Made by a program: the position numbers and the translations under genes. Below are positions 1 to 7,279 of a stretch of DNA of 7,778 nt, one piece after another. The stretch's first letter is position 1. The number at the start of each line of letters is the position of its first letter. The stretch spans positions 1 through 7,778 of the forward strand of contig JACCSM010000396.1 in assembly GCA_013698525.1 (NCBI GenBank). Direction: 5' to 3'. The notes beneath the pieces are model-generated. The model ran no database searches, had not been told where the DNA came from, and saw only the letters and a program-made list of their open reading frames with translations. This DNA comes from Rubrobacteraceae bacterium. Lineage in GTDB: Bacteria; Actinomycetota; Rubrobacteria; Rubrobacterales; Rubrobacteraceae.

Positions 1-320
1 GTGCGAAGAAGACCTACTACTACAGCCCGCAGGAAGACGAATGGAGCGCCGCGCTCGTAGCGAACATAGGCCGTAAAGCGAAGTCTCTCGGCTGGGAGGC
101 CGACATAGACAAAGACCTCGAAGGAGCGTGGATGCGACCTTACCGGGTAAAGGCGGCGGATCAGAAAATACTCCGGTTCAAACAGACCGTCATAAAAGGC
201 TGGACCGGGCTGTACGAGACAAACCTCCCGGAGCCGTACTTCCGGCTCGCTTATGACACGGGCTTTGGGAGCAAGAACCCGCAAGGTTTCGGGATGATCG
301 GGGTGATAAATGGACGTTGA
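1..320 (+). CDS. cas6: Cas6 pre-crRNA endoribonuclease, 5'-truncated
   Basis: The reading frame is open from the left edge (first full codon at position 3) to TGA at 318-320. It gives about 105 C-terminal residues of a family that is usually about 230-260 aa. The diagnostic feature is the glycine-rich loop GFGSKNPQGFG encoded at 261-293, close to the C-terminus, as in Cas6 proteins of type I-A/I-B/III systems. The preceding stretch (KGWTGLYETNLPEPYFRLA) fits the second ferredoxin-like fold. Cas6 cleaves the CRISPR transcript within each repeat to give crRNAs with an 8-nt 5' handle. The N-terminal half, which would carry the usual catalytic His/Tyr residues, lies outside the window. An ATG at 132 is internal and is not the gene start. 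The last 11 nt overlap cas8, which implies coupled translation. Family assignment rests on the glycine loop and the operon context. Confidence 0.9.
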   Translation, partial: AKKTYYYSPQEDEWSAALVANIGRKAKSLGWEADIDKDLEGAWMRPYRVKAADQKILRFKQTVIKGWTGLYETNLPEPYFRLAYDTGFGSKNPQGFGMIGVINGR

Positions 321-1683
321 GAAGAAGTCACTCTGGTTCACGACCGGGAACCCGTTCGTGGACACCGGGCAGGAGATGATGGCCGCACTCGCCGGAGTGG
401 CTCACATCTCCGAGCTTACGAAGGAAGATGTGAAGCCCCTTATAGAGAGGCTGGTCTCCATGTACATGCAGGAAGGCTGGCGTAAGAACATGCACACCAT
501 ATTTCCTATGTCGGTACTCGCAAGCCCCTCATATCCTAACCCGAAGGAACCTTATTCAGCTCTTCTGTCGGAATGGCTCCGGCTTTTGGATTCGGATGAA
601 TCGCTAGGAATACCTTGTGCGATTTCAGGCACTCCAGCACACATTTACTTGAGCAAGACGTTCCTACCCATGAGTGACTCGGTTGGCTATAATTTTCAAT
701 CCGCGAGTCAAAAAGGCACTCCAGTTAGCATACCGATTTCCATAGCTCTACAATTCTTCCCGCTTGCTTTAACAAAGATAGGAAAGATGTGGGGTTTACC
801 GCACTTCAGCAACGCTGCGGCGCAGGCCAAATGGGCCGATGGCATGGCGGGGAACGTCAACTTCGGAGAGACTGTCGGGTCTGGTGGAGTGGGTGATGTC
901 GGAACATCGAGGCCGGTGAATGCGTTCTTCAGGCTCATAGAGCGACTGGTTCGAGACCAGAGAGGCTTTCCCAAAAGCGGAGTTACACTCTATCTCTTCA
1001 ACAACTTCAATCAGGTGGACTACACGAGCGCGACGGATATTTACTACATGCCATCGGGTGTCTTCGGCTTCATACAGGCAGCGGAGAACCACAACGGTGG
1101 TCGAGACTGGCATCAGATCGTGTGGCGCGGCTATCCGTCCGATAGGAAGATCGAAGACGAGGACGATGCGCTCCGTCGCTTCAACAACACGATCTACTGG
1201 AACCTTCTGCACGATCGTTCGATCAGCGGCTTCTTCATAGATCGTAAAAATCGCCGTCCGGTCGTGAGAGGGCAGAGCGGTTGGATGCTGTTCAGCAACT
1301 ACTTGAAGGAGGTAAGGAGAATGGAGCAGGCTCGCATCGAGAACCTGAAAGACCTCGGGGACAGAATCGCCCCGATAATCCGAAACCGCAAGCGTCGTCT
1401 ACTGGCACTCGAAGGTGCGGACTCGCGTGGAAAATTAACGGATGTCCTGTACAGGATCGCCACGAAGGACAGCGCAGGAAAGTTGAACGAGCCGCTCATC
1501 ACGTTCGATCAGCTCGTCGGAGATCTCTTTCCTCACGATACGCAGTACAGCGACTGGAGGGAGGTCAAGTATCTGCTGCTGTTCAGGATCTACGAACAAC
1601 TCTTCGACGATCTCAGGGACGACCGCGAATACGCAAACGTGAACACCGGAGACGAAGGCAATGAGGAGGAAGATCAAGGATGA
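310..1683 (+). CDS. cas8b1: Type I-B Cascade large subunit Cas8b1/Cst1
   Basis: A 457-aa protein whose start near residue 12 (TGNPFVDTG) resembles the Cst1/Cas8b1 signature. Its length and its position between cas6 and cas7 also fit. Cas8 is the large subunit of the surveillance complex and by family role recognises the PAM and helps recruit Cas3. Visible parts: the N-terminal signature (12-20); a region with a single cysteine, C103, followed by ALQFFPLAL (146-154); a glycine-rich stretch (186-199); a basic and helical C-terminal part from about residue 330; and an acidic tail (447-457). The ATG at 310 is preceded by GGGGTGAT (300-307) and overlaps the end of cas6. The stop overlaps the cas7 start as ATGA. 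Nucleotides 541-780 are markedly poorer in GC (about 46%) than the rest. The C-terminal 120 residues can probably also be made separately as Cas11 from M338. Confidence 0.88.
   Translation: MDVEKKSLWFTTGNPFVDTGQEMMAALAGVAHISELTKEDVKPLIERLVSMYMQEGWRKNMHTIFPMSVLASPSYPNPKEPYSALLSEWLRLLDSDESLGIPCAISGTPAHIYLSKTFLPMSDSVGYNFQSASQKGTPVSIPISIALQFFPLALTKIGKMWGLPHFSNAAAQAKWADGMAGNVNFGETVGSGGVGDVGTSRPVNAFFRLIERLVRDQRGFPKSGVTLYLFNNFNQVDYTSATDIYYMPSGVFGFIQAAENHNGGRDWHQIVWRGYPSDRKIEDEDDALRRFNNTIYWNLLHDRSISGFFIDRKNRRPVVRGQSGWMLFSNYLKEVRRMEQARIENLKDLGDRIAPIIRNRKRRLLALEGADSRGKLTDVLYRIATKDSAGKLNEPLITFDQLVGDLFPHDTQYSDWREVKYLLLFRIYEQLFDDLRDDREYANVNTGDEGNEEEDQG
1306..1323 (+). promoter_or_regulatory. Strong internal ribosome binding site and ATG within cas8
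   Basis: AAGGAGGT at 1306-1313 stands 7 nt before ATG 1321. It is the best Shine-Dalgarno match noticed in the window, and it lies about 1 kb inside an open reading frame where no start is otherwise needed. It encodes part of the helix YLKEVRR, so codon constraint alone could have used many other codons. It decides the proposed Cas11 start. Confidence 0.75.
1321..1683 (+). CDS. cas11: Probable internally translated small subunit Cas11b (nested in cas8)
   Basis: Within cas8, in the same frame, ATG 1321 (M338 of Cas8) is preceded by AAGGAGGT at 1306-1313, a perfect 8-nt match to the canonical Shine-Dalgarno sequence, with 7 nt between it and the ATG. The region in between (AAGGAGA) is also purine-rich. 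Translation from here to the shared stop gives 120 aa, mostly charged and apparently helical (MEQARIENLKDLGDRIAPII at its start), with an acidic tail. In type I-B, I-C and I-D systems the Cas11 small subunit is known to be made from an internal start near the 3' end of the large-subunit gene, with about this size. No separate small-subunit gene is visible elsewhere in the operon. The site and frame are seen directly; that it is used in vivo is inferred from the family. Confidence 0.75.
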   Translation: MEQARIENLKDLGDRIAPIIRNRKRRLLALEGADSRGKLTDVLYRIATKDSAGKLNEPLITFDQLVGDLFPHDTQYSDWREVKYLLLFRIYEQLFDDLRDDREYANVNTGDEGNEEEDQG

Positions 1684-2765
1684 GTAGCATACAACCACAC
1701 CTGACTGTCAACGGCTTCATGCTGATAGACGCGCCGCACTCCGCGCTCAACATGCTCGGTCAGGTAGAGGGAGCCGCGACGGAGAACCAGGTCGCCATCA
1801 AGAACATCCAGCGGGCGGGCAAAGATTACCCTTACGTCTCAGCACAGGCTCTGCGCTACTGGTGGCGCAACGCCCTCGAATCCGAGCGGGGCTGGGAGAT
1901 GTCTCCGATAGAACGGGAAAAGAAGATCGCCTTCACACAGGCGAAGCCCTGGCAGTACCCAGACGATGACGTATTCGGCTACATGCGAGCGCAGGCCGAA
2001 TGGATAGCCGACGTAGACAAAAAGACCGGCGAACCCAAGCACGATGACAACGGCGAACCCATACTCAAAAAAGGCAAAAACACTACCCTCACCCGGAACA
2101 GCCCACTCAAGTGCAGTCCGCTCGTCTCCGTTACCGCTCAGCGTCCGACGCGAGATTTCGGCACTATGAGCCGTCAGGATGGCGACCCTGTCCCTTACGA
2201 GAGACAGTTCTATTCCAGCGTCCTAAAAGGCATCTTCTCGTTGGACCTCACCACTCTCGGACGGTTTCAGAGATCAAACAGAACGGGCTTTCAGAACATC
2301 AGCGACGAGGGACTGACGCTGGCGGAAGAGGCCGGAGCATCCGTGAACGAGGAACGCGCTACGATCTCCCTCGATGAACGCAGCAAGAGGGCGGAAGACA
2401 CCATCTCGGTTCTTCCGTACCTGTCTGGTGGCGCGAATCAGACCTTGCATCTGACGGACGTTACTCCGAAGTTCGTGATCCTTACGGTGCTTCGCGGCGG
2501 GAATCACCTCTTCATGAACGTTGCGAGGGAGGATCGCGGCAACGCACGGGTCAATTTGGATGCCCTCAAGGAGATTCTTAAGGCGTACAAAGACCGACTC
2601 CAGACGGACGTGTTCATCGGGCGGCGTTCCGGTTTCCTCGACGAGCAGGGTGAAGAGATCGAGTCCCTGTCGGGTGCGAGCGAGGAGTATCCGATGATAC
2701 ACGTCGGTGAGGTCAATGCCATGATCTCGGCCTTCACCGAGCAGATGACCGCCTCGATGGAGTGA
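1680..2765 (+). CDS. cas7: Cascade backbone subunit Cas7/Cst2/DevR family
   Basis: A 361-aa protein of the DevR/Cst2 branch of Cas7, the subunit that polymerises along the crRNA spacer to form the Cascade backbone. The N-terminus (NGFMLIDAPHSALNMLG, residues 11-27) matches the expected first RRM strand and helix. It is followed by a stretch ending in ALRYWWR (57-63), DVFGYMRA (97-104) and SPLKCSPLVSVTA (141-153). A charged, probably flexible insertion at about 110-137 contains two copies of GEP. The central NRTGFQNIS (200-208) and the C-terminal IGRRSGFL (313-320) are further likely family motifs. ATG 1680 overlaps the cas8 stop (ATGA) and has AGGAGG at 1664-1669, 10 nt upstream. The stop overlaps the GTG of cas5 by 4 nt. 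The length is within the usual range for the family, and the product is intact. Confidence 0.92.
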   Translation: MSSIQPHLTVNGFMLIDAPHSALNMLGQVEGAATENQVAIKNIQRAGKDYPYVSAQALRYWWRNALESERGWEMSPIEREKKIAFTQAKPWQYPDDDVFGYMRAQAEWIADVDKKTGEPKHDDNGEPILKKGKNTTLTRNSPLKCSPLVSVTAQRPTRDFGTMSRQDGDPVPYERQFYSSVLKGIFSLDLTTLGRFQRSNRTGFQNISDEGLTLAEEAGASVNEERATISLDERSKRAEDTISVLPYLSGGANQTLHLTDVTPKFVILTVLRGGNHLFMNVAREDRGNARVNLDALKEILKAYKDRLQTDVFIGRRSGFLDEQGEEIESLSGASEEYPMIHVGEVNAMISAFTEQMTASME

Positions 2766-3424
2766 GCGTCTTGAAGAGTTACAGGGTCTGTTTGAGTGGG
2801 TGGACCGCTTCGTTCAGGCATCCGCAACTGGTGACGGGGGCGCAGCCGACGCTCCCGCTGCCGCCGCCGAGTACGATCTACGGCCTTATCGCCGCCGCCG
2901 CCGGAGGATGGGTAAACCCGGACGAATGCCGGGTAGGTTACGTCTTCCGGTCAAGCGGCAATGCGCGAGATCTGGAGAAGATTTACCAGTTCCAGAAGAG
3001 CAGCTCCGCGTCTAGCACGGTCATCTACCGGGACTGGTTGACGGACTGGCAGCTTTGCCTCTACTTCACCGAGCCGGAGTGGGCGGAGAACTTCCTCTCC
3101 CCTGTCTTCCCGCTGACACTCGGGCGACAACAGGAACTCGCCCACGTCGAGGTAGGAAAGTCCGAGGAGACGGTGAGTGAGATCGAACTCCAAAACGAGA
3201 GAACCGTTCTTGGCGGCACGGTCGTCCCGTTTCCTCGATTTCCAGAGGCGTTCGGTCTGGTCATGGCGTTGCCGCTCGTGATGTCGCCGGACCTCCCGAG
3301 GCAGGCTATCGGGGTGCGTCCGTGGCTCATGATCAAGGATGAGACGAAGATAGAGAATCCCGAAATCTGGCGCGACGAAGAACTCGGACACGGCATCTAT
3401 TTCCTGGGAGGCGGTGAGAACTAG
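2762..3424 (+). CDS. cas5: Cascade subunit Cas5 (Cas5t-like, type I-B)
   Basis: A protein of 220 aa from GTG 2762. Cas5 caps the 5' handle of the crRNA and contacts Cas8 and the first Cas7. The N-terminus SGWTASFRHP (12-21) and LPLPPPSTIYGLIAAAAGG (31-49) are the classic Cas5 signature, and FPLTLGRQQELA (116-127) is the family's second conserved block. The GTG overlaps the cas7 stop as GTGA. An in-frame TTG at 2771 has GGAG (2759-2762) 8 nt upstream and would give an N-terminus reading MKSYRVCLSGWTASF, which is closer to typical Cas5 starts, so the true protein may be 217 aa. The GCC-rich tracts at about 2859-2904 simply encode PPP and AAAAGG. The gene ends with TAG directly against the cas3 ATG. 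Confidence 0.92.
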   Translation: MSVLKSYRVCLSGWTASFRHPQLVTGAQPTLPLPPPSTIYGLIAAAAGGWVNPDECRVGYVFRSSGNARDLEKIYQFQKSSSASSTVIYRDWLTDWQLCLYFTEPEWAENFLSPVFPLTLGRQQELAHVEVGKSEETVSEIELQNERTVLGGTVVPFPRFPEAFGLVMALPLVMSPDLPRQAIGVRPWLMIKDETKIENPEIWRDEELGHGIYFLGGGEN

Positions 3425-5752
3425 ATGCTGAGGGCGAAGTCCAAACCGGAGAGGTCGCTGCTTCATCACACGCTGGACGTCACCCGGATGGCGAAGCAGT
3501 ATGCGGAGCGGTGGCCGCACCTGGCGGAGCTATCCGGCAACGAATACCTCTTCGATGACTTGATCCTCGCCGCTCTGTTGCACGATATCGGCAAGGCGGC
3601 GAGCGGTTTCCAAAACCTGCTGGAAGGCAAAGACGACGATAGCTGGCAAGGATACCGGCACGAAATCCTCTCCTCGGCCTTCGTCGCGACGCTGCCGGAG
3701 TCGAGTAGAAGGCAGGATCTCCTCCTCGCCGTAATGACCCACCACATGGGCATGAACGACGAGTCATACGGGAGGAGGTCTCTCTCCAGATACGATCCCG
3801 TCAACGATCCGTGGACCCCGTTCGAGGAGCGACTCGCCCAGCTAGAAGGACGCTGGGAAGACCTTGCATCTCTGCTGAAAGATTTGAGGGACCACGCTCC
3901 CGGCAACTCCGAATGGCCGGAGACGCCGGAGAGTCCTCTGGAGTTGCCGAACCCATTCGATATCCTGAGAAGCAACGAACCTGGAAGAAGCCGACGCTCA
4001 AGAGGTCAGGTGGAAGTCAGGCTGCCGCTGGGTCGCATCTACATGAGAGGGCTGCTGGTCGGCTCAGATCATCTCGCGAGCGCAGCCGTCACTAAGGCGA
4101 ATGCTCGCGACGAACACATAGTCGCCCTTCTGCCGGAGATCCGCGAGATAAACCGGGACACCTTCAAGTTTTCCTTGAATGATCATCAAGAATCATGCGC
4201 CGACATAGAAGGCTCTGTCTTCCTGCAAGCCCCGACCGGGAGCGGGAAGACGGAGGCTTCGTTGATGTGGGCGCAGGCGAACCAGTCGCCGGAACAGTCT
4301 CGGCACGTCTTCTACGTCCTGCCGTTCACCGCGAGCATAAACGCTATGTACCAGCGTCTGCGTAGTAAATCGCTGTTCGGGAAAGAGGCGGTTTCTTTTC
4401 TGCACGGAAGGTCAGGCTACTTCACGTATCGGTGGCTCACGGAGAGTGAATTCGGGCTAAACGAGGGGGCGGCAGCGAAAGAGGCGAGCCGCATCAGGCA
4501 GCAGACGAGGGAACTTTACTATCCGGTCAAGGTCGTTACGCCGCACCAGATCCTCATGGCCTTCCTGGGACTCAAGGGGTGGGAGAAGAGCCTCTGCGAA
4601 TACAGCGGCGGGCTGTTCATACTCGATGAGATCCACGCCTACGAGCCAAACCTGATGGGTCTGCTGTTCGAGATCCTTGGCCGCCTCGGCAACGAACTGG
4701 ACGCGAGGATCTGCGTCATGTCCGCGACATTCCCCTCGCTTCTGCAAAACAGATTGATGGAACAAATTGGAAACGTCCGCAGGGTAAGCCTCGTTCCGAA
4801 CGAACGCGAGAGATACGACCGCCACATCATCCACGTCGCAGAAGGCAACATCGCGGATTATCTGGATGAGGTTCGTGAAAAACTGGACTCCGGGCTGCGG
4901 GTACTCATCGTCCTGAATACGGTGGATGGCGCGATGGATTGCTACGACGCACTCTCCAGCTACGCCAGCAACCCGTGCTTGATCCACGGTCGACTCATCG
5001 GAAAGGATCGCCGCGAGGCCGAGAAACGTCTCATGGACAGAGACGATCCAGTTGACTTGCTCGTCGGGACACAGGCTATCGAGGTCTCACTGGATATAGA
5101 CTTCGACGCGCTATACACCGACCCGGCTCCGCTGGACGCGCTCCTCCAGAGGTTCGGCAGGGTGAACAGAAAAGCTCTGCACGACCTCGAAAGACTCCCG
5201 GCAGAGACACGCTACCGCGATGTAACAGTGTGTCGTTCTCAATGGCCGGACACTTTCCCGATCTACGAGCGAGCCACGAATGGCGAACGACTCGTCTCCC
5301 GCACTCTGGACGCACTTCCGAACGGCGAGCTATTGCGAGAGCGTCAACTCGAAGCACTCATAGATCACGTCTACGATGCGGAACAATTGGAGGAATTCTT
5401 CGAAGAATCCGAGAAGAAGCGACAGCAACTCAAGAGCATCGTAGACCGGCTCGAACCCGGAAACGAGAAGTCTCACAAAGAAGAAGACCTCCTCGATGAC
5501 ATGATAGACAGCATCCCGGTGGTCCCGATAAGATACTCTGATGACTATCAGGCGTGTCTGCGCGAGAAGCGGTTCTTCGACTCTCAGGACTTCGTCTTCA
5601 ACATCTCCAAAGGTAGATACCACTGGTTGAAGAGTCGAGGGAAAGCCAATTGGGTTCCAGTCGAGAAACATAGTTTCCTTTGCGGAGATTTCACATACGT
5701 TGAGTCCGTGGGGCCGAATTTCGACGAGGGTTCATCTGTGGAGTTCTTGTAG
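3425..5752 (+). CDS. cas3: Cas3 HD nuclease-helicase effector
   Basis: A full-length 775-aa Cas3. The N-terminal HD nuclease keeps its expected metal ligands: H15 (HTLDV), H53-D54 (LLHDIGK), H79 (YRHE), H106/H107 (MTHHMG) and D215 (GSDHLAS). The superfamily 2 helicase follows: Q255, Walker A APTGSGKT (269-276), DEIH (401-404), SAT (433-435), motif V GTQAIEVSLDID (548-559) and motif VI QRFGRVNR (575-582). After Cascade binds a target, Cas3 is recruited to the displaced strand, nicks it and degrades DNA while translocating. The ATG immediately follows the cas5 stop, with GGTGAG (3413-3418) 6 nt upstream. A variable, charged C-terminal domain (about 640-775) completes the protein. All key residues are present, so it should be active. 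HD and helicase are on one chain, not split into Cas3' and Cas3''. Confidence 0.96.
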   Translation: MLRAKSKPERSLLHHTLDVTRMAKQYAERWPHLAELSGNEYLFDDLILAALLHDIGKAASGFQNLLEGKDDDSWQGYRHEILSSAFVATLPESSRRQDLLLAVMTHHMGMNDESYGRRSLSRYDPVNDPWTPFEERLAQLEGRWEDLASLLKDLRDHAPGNSEWPETPESPLELPNPFDILRSNEPGRSRRSRGQVEVRLPLGRIYMRGLLVGSDHLASAAVTKANARDEHIVALLPEIREINRDTFKFSLNDHQESCADIEGSVFLQAPTGSGKTEASLMWAQANQSPEQSRHVFYVLPFTASINAMYQRLRSKSLFGKEAVSFLHGRSGYFTYRWLTESEFGLNEGAAAKEASRIRQQTRELYYPVKVVTPHQILMAFLGLKGWEKSLCEYSGGLFILDEIHAYEPNLMGLLFEILGRLGNELDARICVMSATFPSLLQNRLMEQIGNVRRVSLVPNERERYDRHIIHVAEGNIADYLDEVREKLDSGLRVLIVLNTVDGAMDCYDALSSYASNPCLIHGRLIGKDRREAEKRLMDRDDPVDLLVGTQAIEVSLDIDFDALYTDPAPLDALLQRFGRVNRKALHDLERLPAETRYRDVTVCRSQWPDTFPIYERATNGERLVSRTLDALPNGELLRERQLEALIDHVYDAEQLEEFFEESEKKRQQLKSIVDRLEPGNEKSHKEEDLLDDMIDSIPVVPIRYSDDYQACLREKRFFDSQDFVFNISKGRYHWLKSRGKANWVPVEKHSFLCGDFTYVESVGPNFDEGSSVEFL

Positions 5753-5753
5753 T

Positions 5754-6254
5754 ATGGAAAAGTCTCACCTCACGGGATCGGTCTTCTACAATTATGTGAT
5801 CTGCCCTCGCAAAGCGTGGCTGATGCAGTATCAGATCAACCCCGACACCGAACACGACCTCCTCAGCCTCGGAAGACTGAACTCGAAGGAACATTACGAA
5901 CGGGCCGAAAAAGAGGCCGTCATGCCGGGCATCCGGGTGGACATCGTTCGCAGGGAGGGTGATGAACTCGTACTCGGAGAGGTGAAGAAGTCTTCTAGCG
6001 GCCTGGAGGCCAGCACCCTGCAACTCGCCTATTACCTTCAACGCCTCGAAGAAGAAGGTGTCGAGGCGAGGGGAGAAGTCCTGGTTCCGAAAGAGCGCAA
6101 GAAAGTTCCCGTGAAGCTCGATGAAGAAACTCGAGAGAGACTGTCCAGTTCCAGATCCGAGATCGAAGAGCTTCTCGAAAACTCCAATCCCCCGCAGGCA
6201 AAGTGGCTCAAGTTCTGTCCCAATTGCGCGTACGCAGAGTTCTGCTGGTCATGA
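5754..6254 (+). CDS. cas4: Cas4 RecB-like Fe-S exonuclease of spacer acquisition
   Basis: 166 aa from ATG 5754, which lies 1 nt after the cas3 stop and has GGAG (5740-5743) 10 nt upstream. A longer in-frame opening from TTG 5700 would add 18 residues that read through cas3 and look unlike Cas4, so it was not chosen. The iron-sulfur cluster cysteines are C17 (VICPRKAW) and C155, C158 and C164 (FCPNCAYAEFC). The RecB-type nuclease residues are H47, D63, E76 and K78 (GEVKK), and Q90 with Y93 (QLAYY). Cas4 trims prespacers and selects those with a correct PAM, and works with Cas1-Cas2, whose genes follow. Length is normal for a free-standing Cas4 and every expected residue is present. Confidence 0.95.
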   Translation: MEKSHLTGSVFYNYVICPRKAWLMQYQINPDTEHDLLSLGRLNSKEHYERAEKEAVMPGIRVDIVRREGDELVLGEVKKSSSGLEASTLQLAYYLQRLEEEGVEARGEVLVPKERKKVPVKLDEETRERLSSSRSEIEELLENSNPPQAKWLKFCPNCAYAEFCWS

Positions 6255-6260
6255 TGGTCT

Positions 6261-6279
6261 GGAAGGGAGTCCTGTCTTG
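6261..6279 (+). promoter_or_regulatory. Ribosome binding site fixing the TTG start of cas1
   Basis: The purine run GGAAGGGAG (6261-6269) lies 7 nt before TTG 6277, in the 22-nt gap between cas4 and cas1. It supports TTG 6277 over GTG 6289 and over the much longer opening from ATG 6121, which lies inside cas4. Confidence 0.7.
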
Positions 6280-7275
6280 AGAAAGCCCGTGTATATCTTC
6301 AACGGCGGGGAACTCCAGCGCCAACAGAACACGCTCCGGTTCGCTCTGGCTGATGGTAGCGGGAAGCGGTTCGTGCCGGTTGAGACTACGTCGGAGATCC
6401 ACGTCTTCGGCGAAGTCACGGTGAATACGAAGCTCCTCGTCTTCCTCTCCCAATCCCACATCCCGCTGCATGTCTACAACTACTACGGTTACTGGTCTGG
6501 CTCTTACATGCCCCGCGAGCAGTACGTCTCAGGCTTTATGACGCTCAGGCAGGCGTCTCATTACCTGGAACACGAACGGCGGATGGAGCTCGCCCGCATC
6601 TTCGTCCTCGGGGCGATAGCGAACATGGAGCGGGTCCTCGGCTACTACAAACGCAGGGGGAACGACCTCTCCGCTGCTCTGGATGGGATGTCGTCCAGAA
6701 AGATTCGCCTCGATGAGGCTCTTACGACGGATGAGTTGATGGCTCTCGAAGGTGGATGCCGGGAGCTTTATTACAAGTCGTGGGACAGCATCTTGAAGGG
6801 TGAGGACTTCAAGTTCGAGAAGCGGACGCGGCGGCCCCCGGCGAACCGGGTCAACGCTCTAGTATCGTTCGGGAACAGCTTGATGTACGTAACGGTTCTG
6901 TCCGAGATCCACCGCACCCACCTCGACCCGCGCATCGGCTACCTGCACACAACGAACCAGCGTCGCTACACACTGAACCTGGACGTGGCGGAGATCTTCA
7001 AACCCATCATCGTGGATCGCGTCATCTTCGCCCTCCTGAACCGGGGCGCCTTGAAGGCCAGCGACTTCCGAGACGCGACCGAGGGCGTCTTCCTAACGGA
7101 AAAAGGAAAGAAGACCTTCCTCGAAGCCTACGAGACGCGATTGAAAGAGACGATCAAACACCCCAAGCTCGGCAGGAACGTCTCCTACCGCCGCCTCATA
7201 CGCATGGAACTCTACAAGCTGGAGAAGCACCTCATCGGCGACGAGACGTACACTCCATTCGTGAGCCGCTGGTAA
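6277..7275 (+). CDS. cas1: Cas1 CRISPR integrase
   Basis: 332 aa from TTG 6277. Cas1 forms the catalytic dimers of the Cas1-Cas2 integrase, which inserts new spacers at the leader-proximal repeat. The N-terminal beta domain begins RKPVYIFNGGELQRQQNTL. The helical domain carries the catalytic metal ligands E158 (LMALEGGCRELYY), H224 (LDPRIGYLH) and E239, with D236 (LNLDVAEIFKP). The block THLDPRIGYLH (214-224) is the strongest family signature. The same frame is open back to ATG 6121, but those 52 extra residues overlap cas4 and bear no Cas1 likeness. The TTG has a good Shine-Dalgarno sequence 7 nt upstream, and the N-terminus then matches family length. The sequence resembles Cas1 of type I-B systems. 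The stop is 4 nt before cas2. Confidence 0.96.
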   Translation: MRKPVYIFNGGELQRQQNTLRFALADGSGKRFVPVETTSEIHVFGEVTVNTKLLVFLSQSHIPLHVYNYYGYWSGSYMPREQYVSGFMTLRQASHYLEHERRMELARIFVLGAIANMERVLGYYKRRGNDLSAALDGMSSRKIRLDEALTTDELMALEGGCRELYYKSWDSILKGEDFKFEKRTRRPPANRVNALVSFGNSLMYVTVLSEIHRTHLDPRIGYLHTTNQRRYTLNLDVAEIFKPIIVDRVIFALLNRGALKASDFRDATEGVFLTEKGKKTFLEAYETRLKETIKHPKLGRNVSYRRLIRMELYKLEKHLIGDETYTPFVSRW

Positions 7276-7279
7276 AAAG

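Noticed and set aside
796..1212. 138-aa open frame on the - strand within cas8
   Set aside because: It has no recognisable motif and lies wholly opposite the conserved cas8 frame; such openings are expected opposite GC-rich genes.
2859..2904. GCC/CCG triplet tracts in cas5
   Set aside because: They encode conserved proline and alanine stretches of the Cas5 signature, so they need no explanation as a separate repeat.
3771..3779. Strong GGAGGAGGT site inside cas3, checked for a second internal gene
   Set aside because: No ATG, GTG or TTG at suitable spacing follows it in any useful frame.
3466..3975. 169-aa open frame on the - strand within cas3
   Set aside because: It is opposite the HD domain, whose motifs are intact on the + strand; its serine- and arginine-rich composition is typical of an antisense shadow.
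4457..4987. 176-aa open frame on the - strand within cas3
   Set aside because: It is opposite the helicase motifs; no ribosome binding site or domain was noticed.
5700..5753. 18-residue N-terminal extension of Cas4 from a TTG start
   Set aside because: It overlaps the end of cas3 in another frame, is unlike Cas4, and ATG 5754 has a GGAG site at a workable distance.
5955..5985. GGAGGGTG followed by ATG at 5962 inside cas4
   Set aside because: The ATG is out of frame and stops after seven codons.
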